Source: Deltaproteobacteria bacterium
GTDB lineage: Bacteria; Myxococcota_A; UBA796; UBA2385
Direction: 5' to 3'
Assembly (NCBI GenBank): GCA_018401435.1
Contig: JAGYJW010000056.1
Span: 1 to 43,156, forward strand
DNA length: 43,156 nt
Below, one piece after another: positions 35,066 through 43,156 of the stretch. Position numbers and translations under genes: made by a program. Position 1 is the stretch's first letter. The number at the start of each line of letters is the position of its first letter. Under the pieces are notes generated by a model. It was not told the origin of the DNA. It did no database searches and saw nothing but the letters and a program-made list of their open reading frames with translations.

Positions 35066-36142
35066 ATGTCCAAGCCCTGGCGCCAAGCCCCCCCCGCCCT
35101 GGTGCTGGGCCCCCTGGACCGAGCGCTCAAGCGGGCCTCTCGGCGCCTGCGCCACCTGGGTCCGGCCACGGCCGACCGCCTGGCGGGGGGCAGCCGGCAC
35201 AACCAGCGGGGCACCCAGCTGGACCCGCACCTCAACCTCATCCTCCGACTGGAAAAGGCCGCGGGCAAGAGCCTTGCGGTGGGCGACATCGCCGACGCCC
35301 GCCGGGGAATGCGGCGCAGCATCCACCTTGTGGATGGGCCCCCCGTGCCCGTCTTCGATGTGCAGAATCGGGTCTTGCACAGCGGCTGTCCGGTGCGCAT
35401 CTACCGCCCATCGGCCGCACCCGCCCCCCTGCTGGTCTATTTCCACGGCGGCGGCTGGGTGCTGGGCGATCTCGAGACCCACGACCGCTTCTGCCGCCGA
35501 CTCTGCGCCGAAGGCGGGCTGGTGGTGGCGGCAGTGGACTACCCGCTGGCCCCGGAGCACCCCTTTCCGGCCGCCATTGAGGAGGCCCAGACCAGCTTCG
35601 TCGAGCTGGCCGGCATGGCCGCCACCCTGGGCGCCGACCCCACCCGAATCGGCATGGGGGGAGACAGCGCCGGCGGCAACCTTGCCACGGTGCTCTGCCG
35701 GCAGCTGCGCGACCGGCGGCGCGCGGGCGAGGACCTGCCCCAGATCGCGCTCCAGCTGCTCATCTACCCCGCAACGGATTTCCGCCGAATCGAGGCCAGC
35801 CACCAGGAATTCGCCGCGGGCTTCATGCTCACCGGCGAGGCCATCGACTTCTACAAGGCCACCTATGCGGCCCCCGACGACAGCGACCCCGACGTCTCGC
35901 CGCTGCTCTGCGCCGACCTCCGCGATCTGCCCCCCGCCCTGCTGGTGACCGCGGGCTTCGACCCCCTGCGGGACGAGGGCGAGGCCTATGGCCAGCGCCT
36001 GCGGGCGGCGGACGTGCCGGTGCAGCACCAGGACTGCGCGGGCCTGCTGCATGGCTTTGTGCACTTGGACAGCGCCTCTCCCGCCTGTGATCGCGCGGTG
36101 GCGGCCCTCATTGCAGAGACGGCCCGCCTGCTGCGGGCCTGA
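35066..36142 (+). CDS. HSL-family (GDXG) alpha/beta-hydrolase esterase/lipase
   Basis: A 358-residue hydrolase. HGGGW at residues 127-131 makes the oxyanion hole and GDSAGG around Ser201 is the nucleophile elbow, both typical of the hormone-sensitive-lipase branch. The Asp of FDPLRDEGEAY and the His of GLLHGFVHLDS complete the triad. YPLAPEHPFPAA is another family landmark. The N-terminal ~85 residues form the usual cap. There is no signal peptide, so it acts in the cytoplasm on short-chain esters or acylated small molecules. ATG 35066 has AAGGAG five bases upstream. It is convergent with the RNA methyltransferase gene, with four bases between stops. Confidence 0.9.
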   Translation: MSKPWRQAPPALVLGPLDRALKRASRRLRHLGPATADRLAGGSRHNQRGTQLDPHLNLILRLEKAAGKSLAVGDIADARRGMRRSIHLVDGPPVPVFDVQNRVLHSGCPVRIYRPSAAPAPLLVYFHGGGWVLGDLETHDRFCRRLCAEGGLVVAAVDYPLAPEHPFPAAIEEAQTSFVELAGMAATLGADPTRIGMGGDSAGGNLATVLCRQLRDRRRAGEDLPQIALQLLIYPATDFRRIEASHQEFAAGFMLTGEAIDFYKATYAAPDDSDPDVSPLLCADLRDLPPALLVTAGFDPLRDEGEAYGQRLRAADVPVQHQDCAGLLHGFVHLDSASPACDRAVAALIAETARLLRA

Positions 36143-36146
36143 GCCC

Positions 36147-37370
36147 TCAGCCCCGCCAGCCCGGACCGATCTTTTCGGGGGCTGCATCGGCGATGGGGTA
36201 TTCCAGCAGGCGGCATTCGATGCGGCCATTCCACACCGGGATGCGGCTGCTGGCCTTCAATCCCACCTTGCGGGCCAGCTGGGAATTGCCGGTCAGCACA
36301 TAACAATTCCAACCCAAGAAGCGCCGCCGGAAGGCATCCCCCAGCGCCGCATAGAGGGGCCCCAGGTCTTCATCGGCGCCCAGGCGCTCGCCATAGGGCG
36401 GGTTCACGATCAGCAGGCCCCGGGGGATGTCGTCGGCACCCTTGGGCGGGCTGCAGGCCGACAGCGGGCGGCGATCCAGGGTGAGCACATCGGCCAGGCC
36501 CAGGTGGGCGGCGTTGTCCAGCGCGGCGTCGATGACCGCGGCGTCGCGGTCAGCCCCCAGGATGGAGACGCTGCGTCCCCGGGCGTCCAGACGGGCCTGG
36601 CGGGCCGCGCCGATGGCCGCCGCCCAGAGGTCCGCGTCGTGGCCCTTCCAGCAATGAAAGCCCCAATGGCGGCGCTCCAGGTTGGGCGCGAGGCCCAGGG
36701 CCATGCCGGCGGCCTCCAGGGGAAAGGTGCCCGAGCCGCACATGGGGTCCACGAAGGCGCCGCCGCGGCGGGCAATCCGGGGCCAGTCGGCCATGCGCAG
36801 CAAGGCGGCGGCGAGGGTCTCCTTGATGGGGGCCTCGCCCGTCCGGCGACCGGCCGATCCCCGCTCGTGCAAGGCGCGGCCGGCCAGGTCGATGCTGACG
36901 GTGGCCACGGCGTTGTTCAGGTAGACATGCACCCGCAGGTCGGGGTCCTGGGTGTCCACCGAGGGTCGGCGGCCGGTGGCCTCGCGCAGGGCGTCGCAGA
37001 TGGCGTCCTTGGTGAGCACCGCGCCAAAGCCCGAGTGTCGGATCTCCCGGGATCCACCCACAAAATCCACCGAGATCAAGTCGTCGGGGCCCAGGTGGGC
37101 GCCCCAGTCGATGGCCTTGACCCCGGCATAGAGGGCGTCGGCGTGGTTGGCCTGGAAGCGGGACAGCTCGATCAGCACCCGGCTGGCCACCCGCGACCAC
37201 AGCAGGGCCTTGTAGGCCTCGGCCAGGCCACCGTGAAACCAGACGCAGCCCGGCCCCTCTTTGACCCGATGAATGCCCAGGCTGCGCAATTCCGCGGCGA
37301 GCGCGGGCTCGGTGCCCCGGCTGGTGGGGGCGGTGAAGCGCAAGGAGTTGGAGCGTCCGCGACTGGCCAT
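36147..37370 (-). CDS. rlmL: RlmL-like THUMP-domain 23S rRNA (guanine-N2) methyltransferase
   Basis: A 407-residue enzyme. The N-terminal ~150 residues are a ferredoxin-like plus THUMP RNA-binding region (VWFHGGLAEAYKALLWSRVA, RVHVYLNNAVATVSIDLAGR). The catalytic domain has motif I FVDPMCGSGTFPLEAAGMAL and the acceptor motif NPPYGERLGADEDLGPLYAA, both matching the RlmL/YpsC/YcbY group that makes m2G in 23S rRNA. It corresponds to the RlmL half only; the RlmK half of the long enterobacterial fusion is absent, which is usual outside gammaproteobacteria. The start at 37370 overlaps the end of the expansin gene (stop at 37379) closely, so co-transcription is likely. Confidence 0.88.
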   Translation of the reverse strand: MASRGRSNSLRFTAPTSRGTEPALAAELRSLGIHRVKEGPGCVWFHGGLAEAYKALLWSRVASRVLIELSRFQANHADALYAGVKAIDWGAHLGPDDLISVDFVGGSREIRHSGFGAVLTKDAICDALREATGRRPSVDTQDPDLRVHVYLNNAVATVSIDLAGRALHERGSAGRRTGEAPIKETLAAALLRMADWPRIARRGGAFVDPMCGSGTFPLEAAGMALGLAPNLERRHWGFHCWKGHDADLWAAAIGAARQARLDARGRSVSILGADRDAAVIDAALDNAAHLGLADVLTLDRRPLSACSPPKGADDIPRGLLIVNPPYGERLGADEDLGPLYAALGDAFRRRFLGWNCYVLTGNSQLARKVGLKASSRIPVWNGRIECRLLEYPIADAAPEKIGPGWRG

Positions 37371-37378
37371 GCGGGGGA

Positions 37379-38116
37379 CTATTCCGCCGACTCCGGCTCT
37401 GCCCCGTCACAGACCGCGAACTGCGCCGGCGCGGCCTGGGCCACCCCCTCCCGCAGGGCCACGGATCGGTCGACAACGACGTCCCCGTGCACATCGACGG
37501 CCCGCAGCACAAAGGGCCCGTTGCCCAGGCCCTGGTCGGCGATGAAATGATTCCAGTCCGCCCGGGGCAGGTCATACCAGCGGTCGTCAAAGCGCACCTG
37601 CACCGCCGCCACCGGATTGCGGTGGTCGAGAACCTGCACCGCCAGCCAATAGGGGTTGCTGCCATCGGCCACCCGAAGGGCCAGGGGGCCCGACACGGGG
37701 CAGGGCTCCAGCGCCCAGGTGATGGGAATGCGCCCATCCACCAGCGGGGCCAGCCGCACGAAGGCCTCGGGGCTGAGGTCCAGATCGCCCGCGCGGCATT
37801 CGGGGCACAGGTCCACGATCTGCACCACCACCTCACCCTGGGGCCCTTGCACCCGGGCGCAGGCCCCACAGGGCAGCGACCCGTTCCAGTCCGGCGCGTT
37901 CATGGCTGCCACCAGCAGGGGCGCGTCGGGATCCGGGGGGTCAAAGCCGCAGGCCCCGGTGCCATCCGCGTCATACCAGGTGCCCTCGCCTTCGCCCGTG
38001 GGCAGCGCATCGCAGGCCAGCCAGGGCAAGGCCGCAGCCGGCGACAGCGCGCCCGGCCCCCCGGTCTGACCCAGGCAGCCCGTCAGGCCCAATATCAGGC
38101 AGCCGCTCCGCACCAT
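37379..38116 (-). CDS. Bacterial expansin-like lipoprotein (EXLX1-type)
   Basis: A 245-residue protein. The signal peptide ends in the lipobox LTGC (Cys14). Domain one (residues ~45-130) is a double-psi beta-barrel: GTWYDADGTGACGFD, AAMNAPDWNGSLPCGACARV, QIVDLCPECRAGDLDLSPEA, the last being the conserved Asp/Cys loop of expansins. Domain two (PCPVSGPLALRVADGSNPYW, LAVQVLDHRNPVAAVQVR, DWNHFIADQGLGNGPFVLRA) matches the carbohydrate-binding half. Expansins loosen cell-wall polysaccharide without cutting it. In a soil predator this could target cellulose, fungal wall or peptidoglycan. It lies upstream of the RNA methyltransferase gene on the same strand, without a logical link. Confidence 0.85.
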   Translation of the reverse strand: MVRSGCLILGLTGCLGQTGGPGALSPAAALPWLACDALPTGEGEGTWYDADGTGACGFDPPDPDAPLLVAAMNAPDWNGSLPCGACARVQGPQGEVVVQIVDLCPECRAGDLDLSPEAFVRLAPLVDGRIPITWALEPCPVSGPLALRVADGSNPYWLAVQVLDHRNPVAAVQVRFDDRWYDLPRADWNHFIADQGLGNGPFVLRAVDVHGDVVVDRSVALREGVAQAAPAQFAVCDGAEPESAE

Positions 38117-38194
38117 GCAAGCTCCATCGGACCCGGCTACCTGGGCTCCACCTGGATGAGACCCCCACAACACCCCGACCTTCCCGGAGCCCCC

Positions 38195-38782
38195 GTGGAC
38201 CCGATCGCCCTCTATCGCCGCGCCTGGGACGCGCTCAAGCCCAACCTGATGGGCTGGGTGGTCTTCTACGGCGTCTTCTTCTTCGTGTCGCTCATCACCG
38301 GCGGCTTGGGAATTGTGCTGATGCCCAACGCCCACCGCGAGCTGCGCGACGCCCGGGCCGAGGCGCGGGGCCCCGACATCAGCCGCCTCTTCCGCTTCGA
38401 TCGCATCGGCAACGACGTGGTCAACGGCGTGATCTTCATCGGCGCCACCTGGCTGGGGGGCATGGCCGCCGGCATCGGCGCCAGCATCGCCGCCGTGCTG
38501 CTGGAGATGTTGATGCCCCTGGCTGCAGAAGACCGCTACAGCCCGGTGGACAACGCCAAGCTCTCCGTCCACTACGTGCTCAAGAACCTGGGCGAGGCTG
38601 GCATGGTCTTCCTCATCGCCAGCGCCCTGGCCTTCCTCGGCGTCTTCACCTTCTGCCTCGCCTTCCCCGTGATCCTGCCCCTCATCGGCATGGCCACGCA
38701 GATCTACTACGAGGACAAGAAGGACGAGATGGACGAGATGGCCAAGGGCATGGGCCTGCTCACCGTGGGCGGGGATCGCTGA
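38195..38782 (+). CDS. Integral membrane protein, about four helices
   Basis: About 195 residues from GTG 38195, which has CCCGGAGCCCCC just before it, the same context seen at two other starts here. An ATG at 38156 is possible but lacks this site. Hydrophobic segments are GWVVFYGVFFFVSLITGGLG, VVNGVIFIGATWLGGMAAGI, AGMVFLIASALAFLGVFTFC and VILPLIGMATQIYYE. The C-terminus is charged (DKKDEMDEMAKGMG). The layout recalls DUF975-like or glycerophosphodiester-phosphodiesterase-type membrane domains, but no family is certain. It sits one base before the thioesterase gene, so the two are probably co-expressed. Confidence 0.72.
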   Translation: MDPIALYRRAWDALKPNLMGWVVFYGVFFFVSLITGGLGIVLMPNAHRELRDARAEARGPDISRLFRFDRIGNDVVNGVIFIGATWLGGMAAGIGASIAAVLLEMLMPLAAEDRYSPVDNAKLSVHYVLKNLGEAGMVFLIASALAFLGVFTFCLAFPVILPLIGMATQIYYEDKKDEMDEMAKGMGLLTVGGDR

Positions 38783-38783
38783 G

Positions 38784-39170
38784 ATGGACCGGAACACCCA
38801 CCTGGGCCTCGATCTGGGCCTGTGCGGCAGCCCGGGCACCTTGTCCGAGGGCGGCGCCACGGTGCAGCTGCACACACGCGCCGACATGGCCGCCGACGAC
38901 CGCGGCCTGGTGCACGGGGGCTTCGTCTTCGGGGCGGCCGACCACGCCGCCATGCTGGCCGTCAACGACCCCAACGTTGTGTTGGGAAGCGCCGATGTGC
39001 GCTTTCTGGCGCCAGTTTCGGTGGGTGAGGTCGTGGACTTCCTCGCCCGGCTGGACGAGCGCGACCGCCGCAAGCGCAAGATCACGGTGACCGGCCAGGT
39101 GGGCGACCGGGCCGTCTTTTCGGGGCAGTTCACCTGCTTCGTGCTCGACCGGCACGTCCTGGACGGTTGA
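38784..39170 (+). CDS. Hotdog-fold thioesterase (PaaI-like)
   Basis: A 128-residue protein with the hotdog landmarks: GLVHGGFVFGAADHAAMLAV, where the HGG turn and the following Asp/His correspond to the PaaI-type active-site loop, then DVRFLAPVSVGEVVDFLARL and KRKITVTGQVGDRAVFSGQF. Such enzymes hydrolyse acyl-CoA or acyl-ACP thioesters in the cytoplasm. The specific acyl substrate is not deducible. It begins one base after the membrane protein gene and ends two bases before the SNF2 helicase gene, so all three probably share a transcript. Confidence 0.83.
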   Translation: MDRNTHLGLDLGLCGSPGTLSEGGATVQLHTRADMAADDRGLVHGGFVFGAADHAAMLAVNDPNVVLGSADVRFLAPVSVGEVVDFLARLDERDRRKRKITVTGQVGDRAVFSGQFTCFVLDRHVLDG

Positions 39171-39172
39171 CC

Positions 39173-42100
39173 ATGGTGCTCACCGCCTCGGATGCCGCCA
39201 TCAAGCGCCTCGTGGGGGCGGCCAAGCTGCGCCGGGGCGTCGCCCTGCTGCTGCAGGAGGAGGTGACCGCGCTGGTGGTGGACGGGCAGCGCCTGCAAGC
39301 CACCGTCGGCCGCCTGACCCGCGCAAAGGTGCAGGTCTGGTTCGACGAGCCCGACCAGCCCGTGAACGCCAGCTGCAGCCTGTGCGATGGCTTGACGGGC
39401 TGCGAACATGTCGCCGCCGCCCTGCTGGGTCTGCGCAACCTCGACCAGAAGGCGCCCGCCCCCGCAGCTTCGGCGAATCCCGCCCCCGCGCCGCCCCGAG
39501 GACCCCGACAGCCCGCCCCGCGCCGCCGGCATGGACGCCCTGCTGGCCTGGGCGGCCCGGGGCCTGGGTCCTGCCCTGGCCAGCCGCGCCGCCGACCTGC
39601 CCGGCGTGGACCGCCGGTCCAGCAACTGGTTCTGGTATGCGCCTTATGGCACCACCGTCGCCGAGCTGCTCATCGGCCTGCCCCGAGGCCCGCGGCCGTC
39701 AGCCCGCCCCCTGACGAGCTGATCGACCGCGCCCTGGCCTGGCTCAAAGAGGAGGAGGCCGCGGTGCTTCAAGCCCGCGCCGCCGAGGCCGAGGCCGAGG
39801 TCCACCGCAAGGTCGCGCCCGCCGATCCGTGCTGGCCGCGCTGTGGACCCAGCTGCGCGAGGCCCGCCCGGCCTTGCGCAAGGAGGCCGAGCCCGCCCGG
39901 CCCCAAGCCCGGCCCACCCAACGCATCCTGATCAATGAAGATCCGCCGCAGGTCTTTGTTCTCGACCCCAGGCGCCCGGCCTGTGGGTCCGGCCAGCCCG
40001 CCAGCGTCACCCTCAACCTGCGGCCCGGCCCCGGCCAGCCGCTGTTGCGTTGCGACTGCCCCGGCCCCCGCAAGGCCGGCTGCTCCATGGTGCTGGGGGC
40101 CTGCGACGCTGTGTTGGATGCGCTCTGCGCCACCCCAACTCCCCCAGTGGTCCAGGAGATTCGCCGTAGCTTGTCCGCCAACCCCTGGGAGCGCGCCCTG
40201 GGCCACTTCGACCGGGTGCTGCAGCAGGTCGGCGCCTTGCCCTCGCCCCAGGCCGCCCCCGACCCCGACCGCATCACCGGCTGGCAGCTTCGGGTGCCCC
40301 GCAGCAACGGCATCGAGCTGCTGCCCATCAGCATGGTGCCCTTCAAGACCAAGGCCGGCTGGCGCGCCGCCTCGAATCCCGCAGCGCCTGGTCGGCCCGG
40401 CCCCACGCCCTGGCCCTGGACGCCGACCGCGAGGTGCTGCGCCACCTCGACGCCCCCGAAGACGACTTGGACGCGCCCTTTCAGGCCGCCCTTGCCCTGG
40501 AGGGCCACCCCCGGGTCTTGGACAGCGAGGGCGCCCCGGTGGCCGTGCGGCGGGTGCAGGCCGGCTTGGATTGGACCGCCGACAGCGTGGGTGGGCTCAC
40601 CATGTACCTGCGCCTGGGGCCCCAACGTCTGACCGAAAACGAGGCCCAGGACCTGCTCAAGCGCGCCCCCACCAGCAACTACCTCGCCCAGTTCGAGCCC
40701 GGCCGCCTGCTGGTGGCCGAGATGCCCCCCGGCGCCATGGAGCTGCTCTTTGCCCTCAGCCAGCGGGGCTGGTCCTATCCCCCCGAGGCGGTGGGCCCGC
40801 TGCTGGAGCGGGTGCAAGACATCAGCCGCCTGCTGCCCATCCACCTGGACGCGGGCCTGCGGGGCGAGCCCGTAGCCCGCGACCCCCGGCCCTTGGTGCG
40901 TCTCGACGCCATGGGCAACGGCACCCTGGCCATCGATCTGCGGGTGCGCCCCCTGCCCGATGGCCCGGCCTTCCCGCCCGGCGAGGGCCCCGAAGAGCTG
41001 AGCGTGGTGCGCCCCGACGGACGCGTCTATGTGCGCCGTCCCTTGGATGTCGAGACGGCGGATCTCGCTGACGTCTTGGGCGAGCTTCCCGGACTTGCCC
41101 CCCCCTACCTCAGCTGGCGTCGCTACATCGACGACCCCGAAGAGGCCCTCGATCTCGTCCAGTGCCTGCAAGAGCGCCCCGACGCCGTTCAGGTGGAGTG
41201 GGCCGGCGAGCGCCGTCGGGTCAGCCGCCCCGCCGAGGCCAGCGACCTCAACCTGGGCATGGGGCCCGGCCGCGACTGGCTGCAACTCACCGGCTTTGCC
41301 GACGTGGACGGCCTGGTGGTGGACCTGGCCGTTCTGTTGGCCGCCATCCGCGAGGGCCGGCGCTTCGTGCGGGTGGACGATGCGGCGTGGATGCGCATCT
41401 CGGACCGCCTGCGCGACCAGCTGGAAGACCTCGCCGCCGCCACCTGGACCGGACGCAAGGGCCTGGAGCTGAGCCCCCTGGCCGGCGGCCTGCTGGAGGG
41501 CCTGGCCGCAGAAGGCGCCGAGGTGGACCCGCCACCCGAGTGGATCCTCGACCGCGAGAAGGTCCGTCAAGCCCAGAGCCTCACCCTGTCGCCCCCCCTT
41601 GGCCTGCGGGCCGAGCTGCGCCCCTACCAGCAGGTGGGCGCCGAGTGGATGGCCCGTCTCGCCCATTGGGCACCCGGCGCCTGCCTTGCCGACGACATGG
41701 GGCTGGGCAAGACCCTGCAAGCCATCACCCTGCTGCTGAGACGGGCATCGGAGGGCCCCGCCCTGGTGGTGGCCCCCACCTCCGTCGGCTTCAACTGGAG
41801 GGCCGAGATCGCCCGTTTCGCCCCCAGTCTGCAGGTGCTGGCCTACCGCGACTCCGGCCGGGAGAAGCTGCTGAGAGAAGCCGGCCCCCACACCGTCTTC
41901 ATCACCTCCTACGACATCGTGCACCGCGACGTGGAGGCCCTCTCTGCACAGCCCTGGCGCACCCTGGTGCTGGACGAGGCCCAGGCCATCAAGAACCCCG
42001 ACACCCGCCGGGCCAAGGCCATCTTCCAGCTTCCCGCCGACTTTGTCTTGGCCCTCACCGGCACCCCCGTCGAGAACCGCACCGGCGAGCTGTGGAGCCT

Positions 42101-42983
42101 GATGCGCGCCGTCGCGCCGGGCCTGCTGGGCAGTGCCGGCGCCTTTCGCGAGCGTTTCGCCATCCCCATCGAGCGCCTGCAGGACACCCGCCGACAGGCC
42201 GCCCTGTCCAGCCTGCTGCGCCCCTTCCTGCTGCGCCGACTCAAGCGGGACGTCGCCCCGGAGCTGCCCCCGCGACAGGAGCAGGTGGTGGTCGTGGAGC
42301 TGTCTCTCGCCGAACGCGCCCTCTACAACCGCGCCCGCCTCGAAGCCATCGCCGAACTCAGCGGACCCGACGCCGGCGACCCAGAGGTGCGCCGCTTCCG
42401 CGTGCTCGCCGCCCTCACCCGCCTGCGCCAGCTCGCCTGCCACCCCAAGCTGGCCGAGCCCGACAGCCCCGTGCCATCCAGCAAGCTCGAAGCCTTGCTG
42501 GAGCTGCTGGACGAGGCCCACGAGGGCGGCCACAAGGCCCTGGTCTTCAGCCAGTTCACCAAGCACCTGGACCTGGTCCAGGCCGCCCTCACGGCCCAGG
42601 GCCGCACGATTCTGCGCCTGGACGGATCCACCCCCGCCAGCGAGCGCCAGGCCCGTGTCCAGGCCTTTCAACGCGGCAATACCGATGCCTTCCTGCTCTC
42701 TCTCAAGGCCGGCGGCACCGGCCTCAACCTCACCGCCGCCACCGTCGTCCTGCACCTGGACCCCTGGTGGAACCCCGCGGTCGAGGACCAGGCCACCGAC
42801 CGCGCCCACCGCATCGGCCAATCCGAGCCAGTGACCGTCTACCGCCTGGTGAGCCAGGCAACCGTAGAGGAGGCCATCCTGGAGCTGCACGCCGAGAAGC
42901 GGGCCCTGGTGGCGTCCTTGCTGGAAGGCACGGGGTCGCCGGCGCGCTTTGGGACGGAGGAGCTGATGCGGTTGTTGGGTTGA
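39173..42983 (+). CDS. SNF2-family helicase with SWIM-like zinc fingers, several frameshifts
   Basis: A protein of about 1,270 residues after frame repair. The N-terminus (VLTASDAAIKRLVGAAKLRR) holds a SWIM-like finger (CSLCDGLTGCEH). A second CxC...C region (CDCPGPRKAGCSM) follows at ~40.06 kb without the usual His. Frame switches lie near 39.49, 39.70, 39.82 and 40.39 kb. From 40434 to the stop at 42983 the frame is open: motif I DDMGLGKTLQ, DEAQ box LVLDEAQAIKNP, LTGTPVENRTGELWSLM, and the C-terminal ATPase motifs LVFSQFTKHLDLV, LDGSTPASERQARVQAF and DRAHRIGQ. It is a bacterial SNF2 ATPase that moves or clears proteins from DNA or remodels polymerase complexes. The target is unknown. It starts two bases after the thioesterase gene. 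Confidence 0.85.
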
Positions 42984-43156
42984 GGGGGCGAAGGGGATTA
43001 TGCGGGTCTGTCGAGCGGTGGCGGGGGTTGGGTGGGAATGGGCGTGGGATGCCGCTTTGCGGCGGGATGGTGAGAGGGATCTGCGGGTTGGCGGCGGGGT
43101 GGTGGTGGGCTATTGGGGGCAGTCGAATTGGCGGTTAGGTCCAGTCGCGAACCGCG
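42984..43156. other. End of window, no feature seen
   Basis: The 173 bases after the SNF2 stop are G-rich and carry no convincing start, terminator hairpin or RNA gene. Confidence 0.5.

Noticed and set aside
39744..42890. Open frame of 1,048 codons on the minus strand opposite the SNF2 gene
   Set aside because: Ala/Gly/Gln-rich sequence without motifs; it is the antisense shadow of a strong helicase gene in GC-rich DNA.

Overview
This window looks like a chromosome segment from a very GC-rich Gram-negative bacterium of the Myxococcota type. The evidence is: many secreted or lipid-anchored proteins; MopE-type metal-binding (DCDD / DGxDNDCDG) and FG-GAP repeat proteins; two surface proteases with a MYXO-CTERM-like tail (Gly-Cys-Gly-Cys, one hydrophobic helix, then arginines); an AgmX/PglI-type protein; an MXAN_6640-type metalloprotease; a FecA-like outer-membrane receptor. 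No rRNA, tRNA, CRISPR array, phage or insertion sequence was seen. The species cannot be named from the sequence.

Layout. 1-2.6 kb: a small membrane ORF, a TlpA/ResA-type thioredoxin, a secreted protein and TrmH. 2.65-8.57 kb (minus): a tight four-gene operon of an unknown beta-rich protein, a Tat-exported sulfatase and two paralogous MopE/FG-GAP lipoproteins. 8.68-12.2 kb (minus): a giant MopE-type lipoprotein gene with about 17 tandem units of about 132 bp and a beta-helix-like end, broken by many frameshifts. 12.4-14.25 kb (plus): a damaged membrane-protein gene and a frameshifted lipoprotein gene. 14.27-16.4 kb (minus): a beta-barrel outer-membrane protein and an AgmX-like protein. 16.5-21.5 kb (plus): a frameshifted sulfatase-fold membrane protein, an RluA-type pseudouridine synthase, a secreted/membrane protein, a nitroreductase and an ankyrin protein, mostly joined by ATGA overlaps. 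21.5-23.2 kb (minus): a subtilisin-like lipoprotein. 23.4-26.3 kb (plus): a small TM protein, an HTTM-like protein, a geranylgeranyl-reductase-type flavoprotein and a small membrane protein.

26.3-34.35 kb is the most interesting part. A rhomboid protease gene and a MYXO-CTERM subtilase gene (minus) lie back to back with a HmuY-type haem-binding lipoprotein and a MYXO-CTERM zinc protease (plus). These converge on a FecA-like TonB receptor preceded by a sterol-desaturase-family gene (minus), which have an almost ideal Fur box upstream. I read this as a possible Fur-controlled module in which surface proteases release haem or iron for capture and import. This is a hypothesis.

34.4-43.1 kb: thioredoxin with a clear intrinsic terminator, an HSL-family esterase, an RlmL-like RNA methyltransferase, a bacterial expansin lipoprotein, a small membrane protein, a hotdog thioesterase and a SNF2 helicase with SWIM-like fingers.

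Reading-frame breaks occur in at least nine genes and cluster in repeats and GC-rich runs. Uncorrected indels in the source sequence are the simplest explanation, so the frameshifted genes are described as single genes, with true pseudogenisation or phase variation left open.
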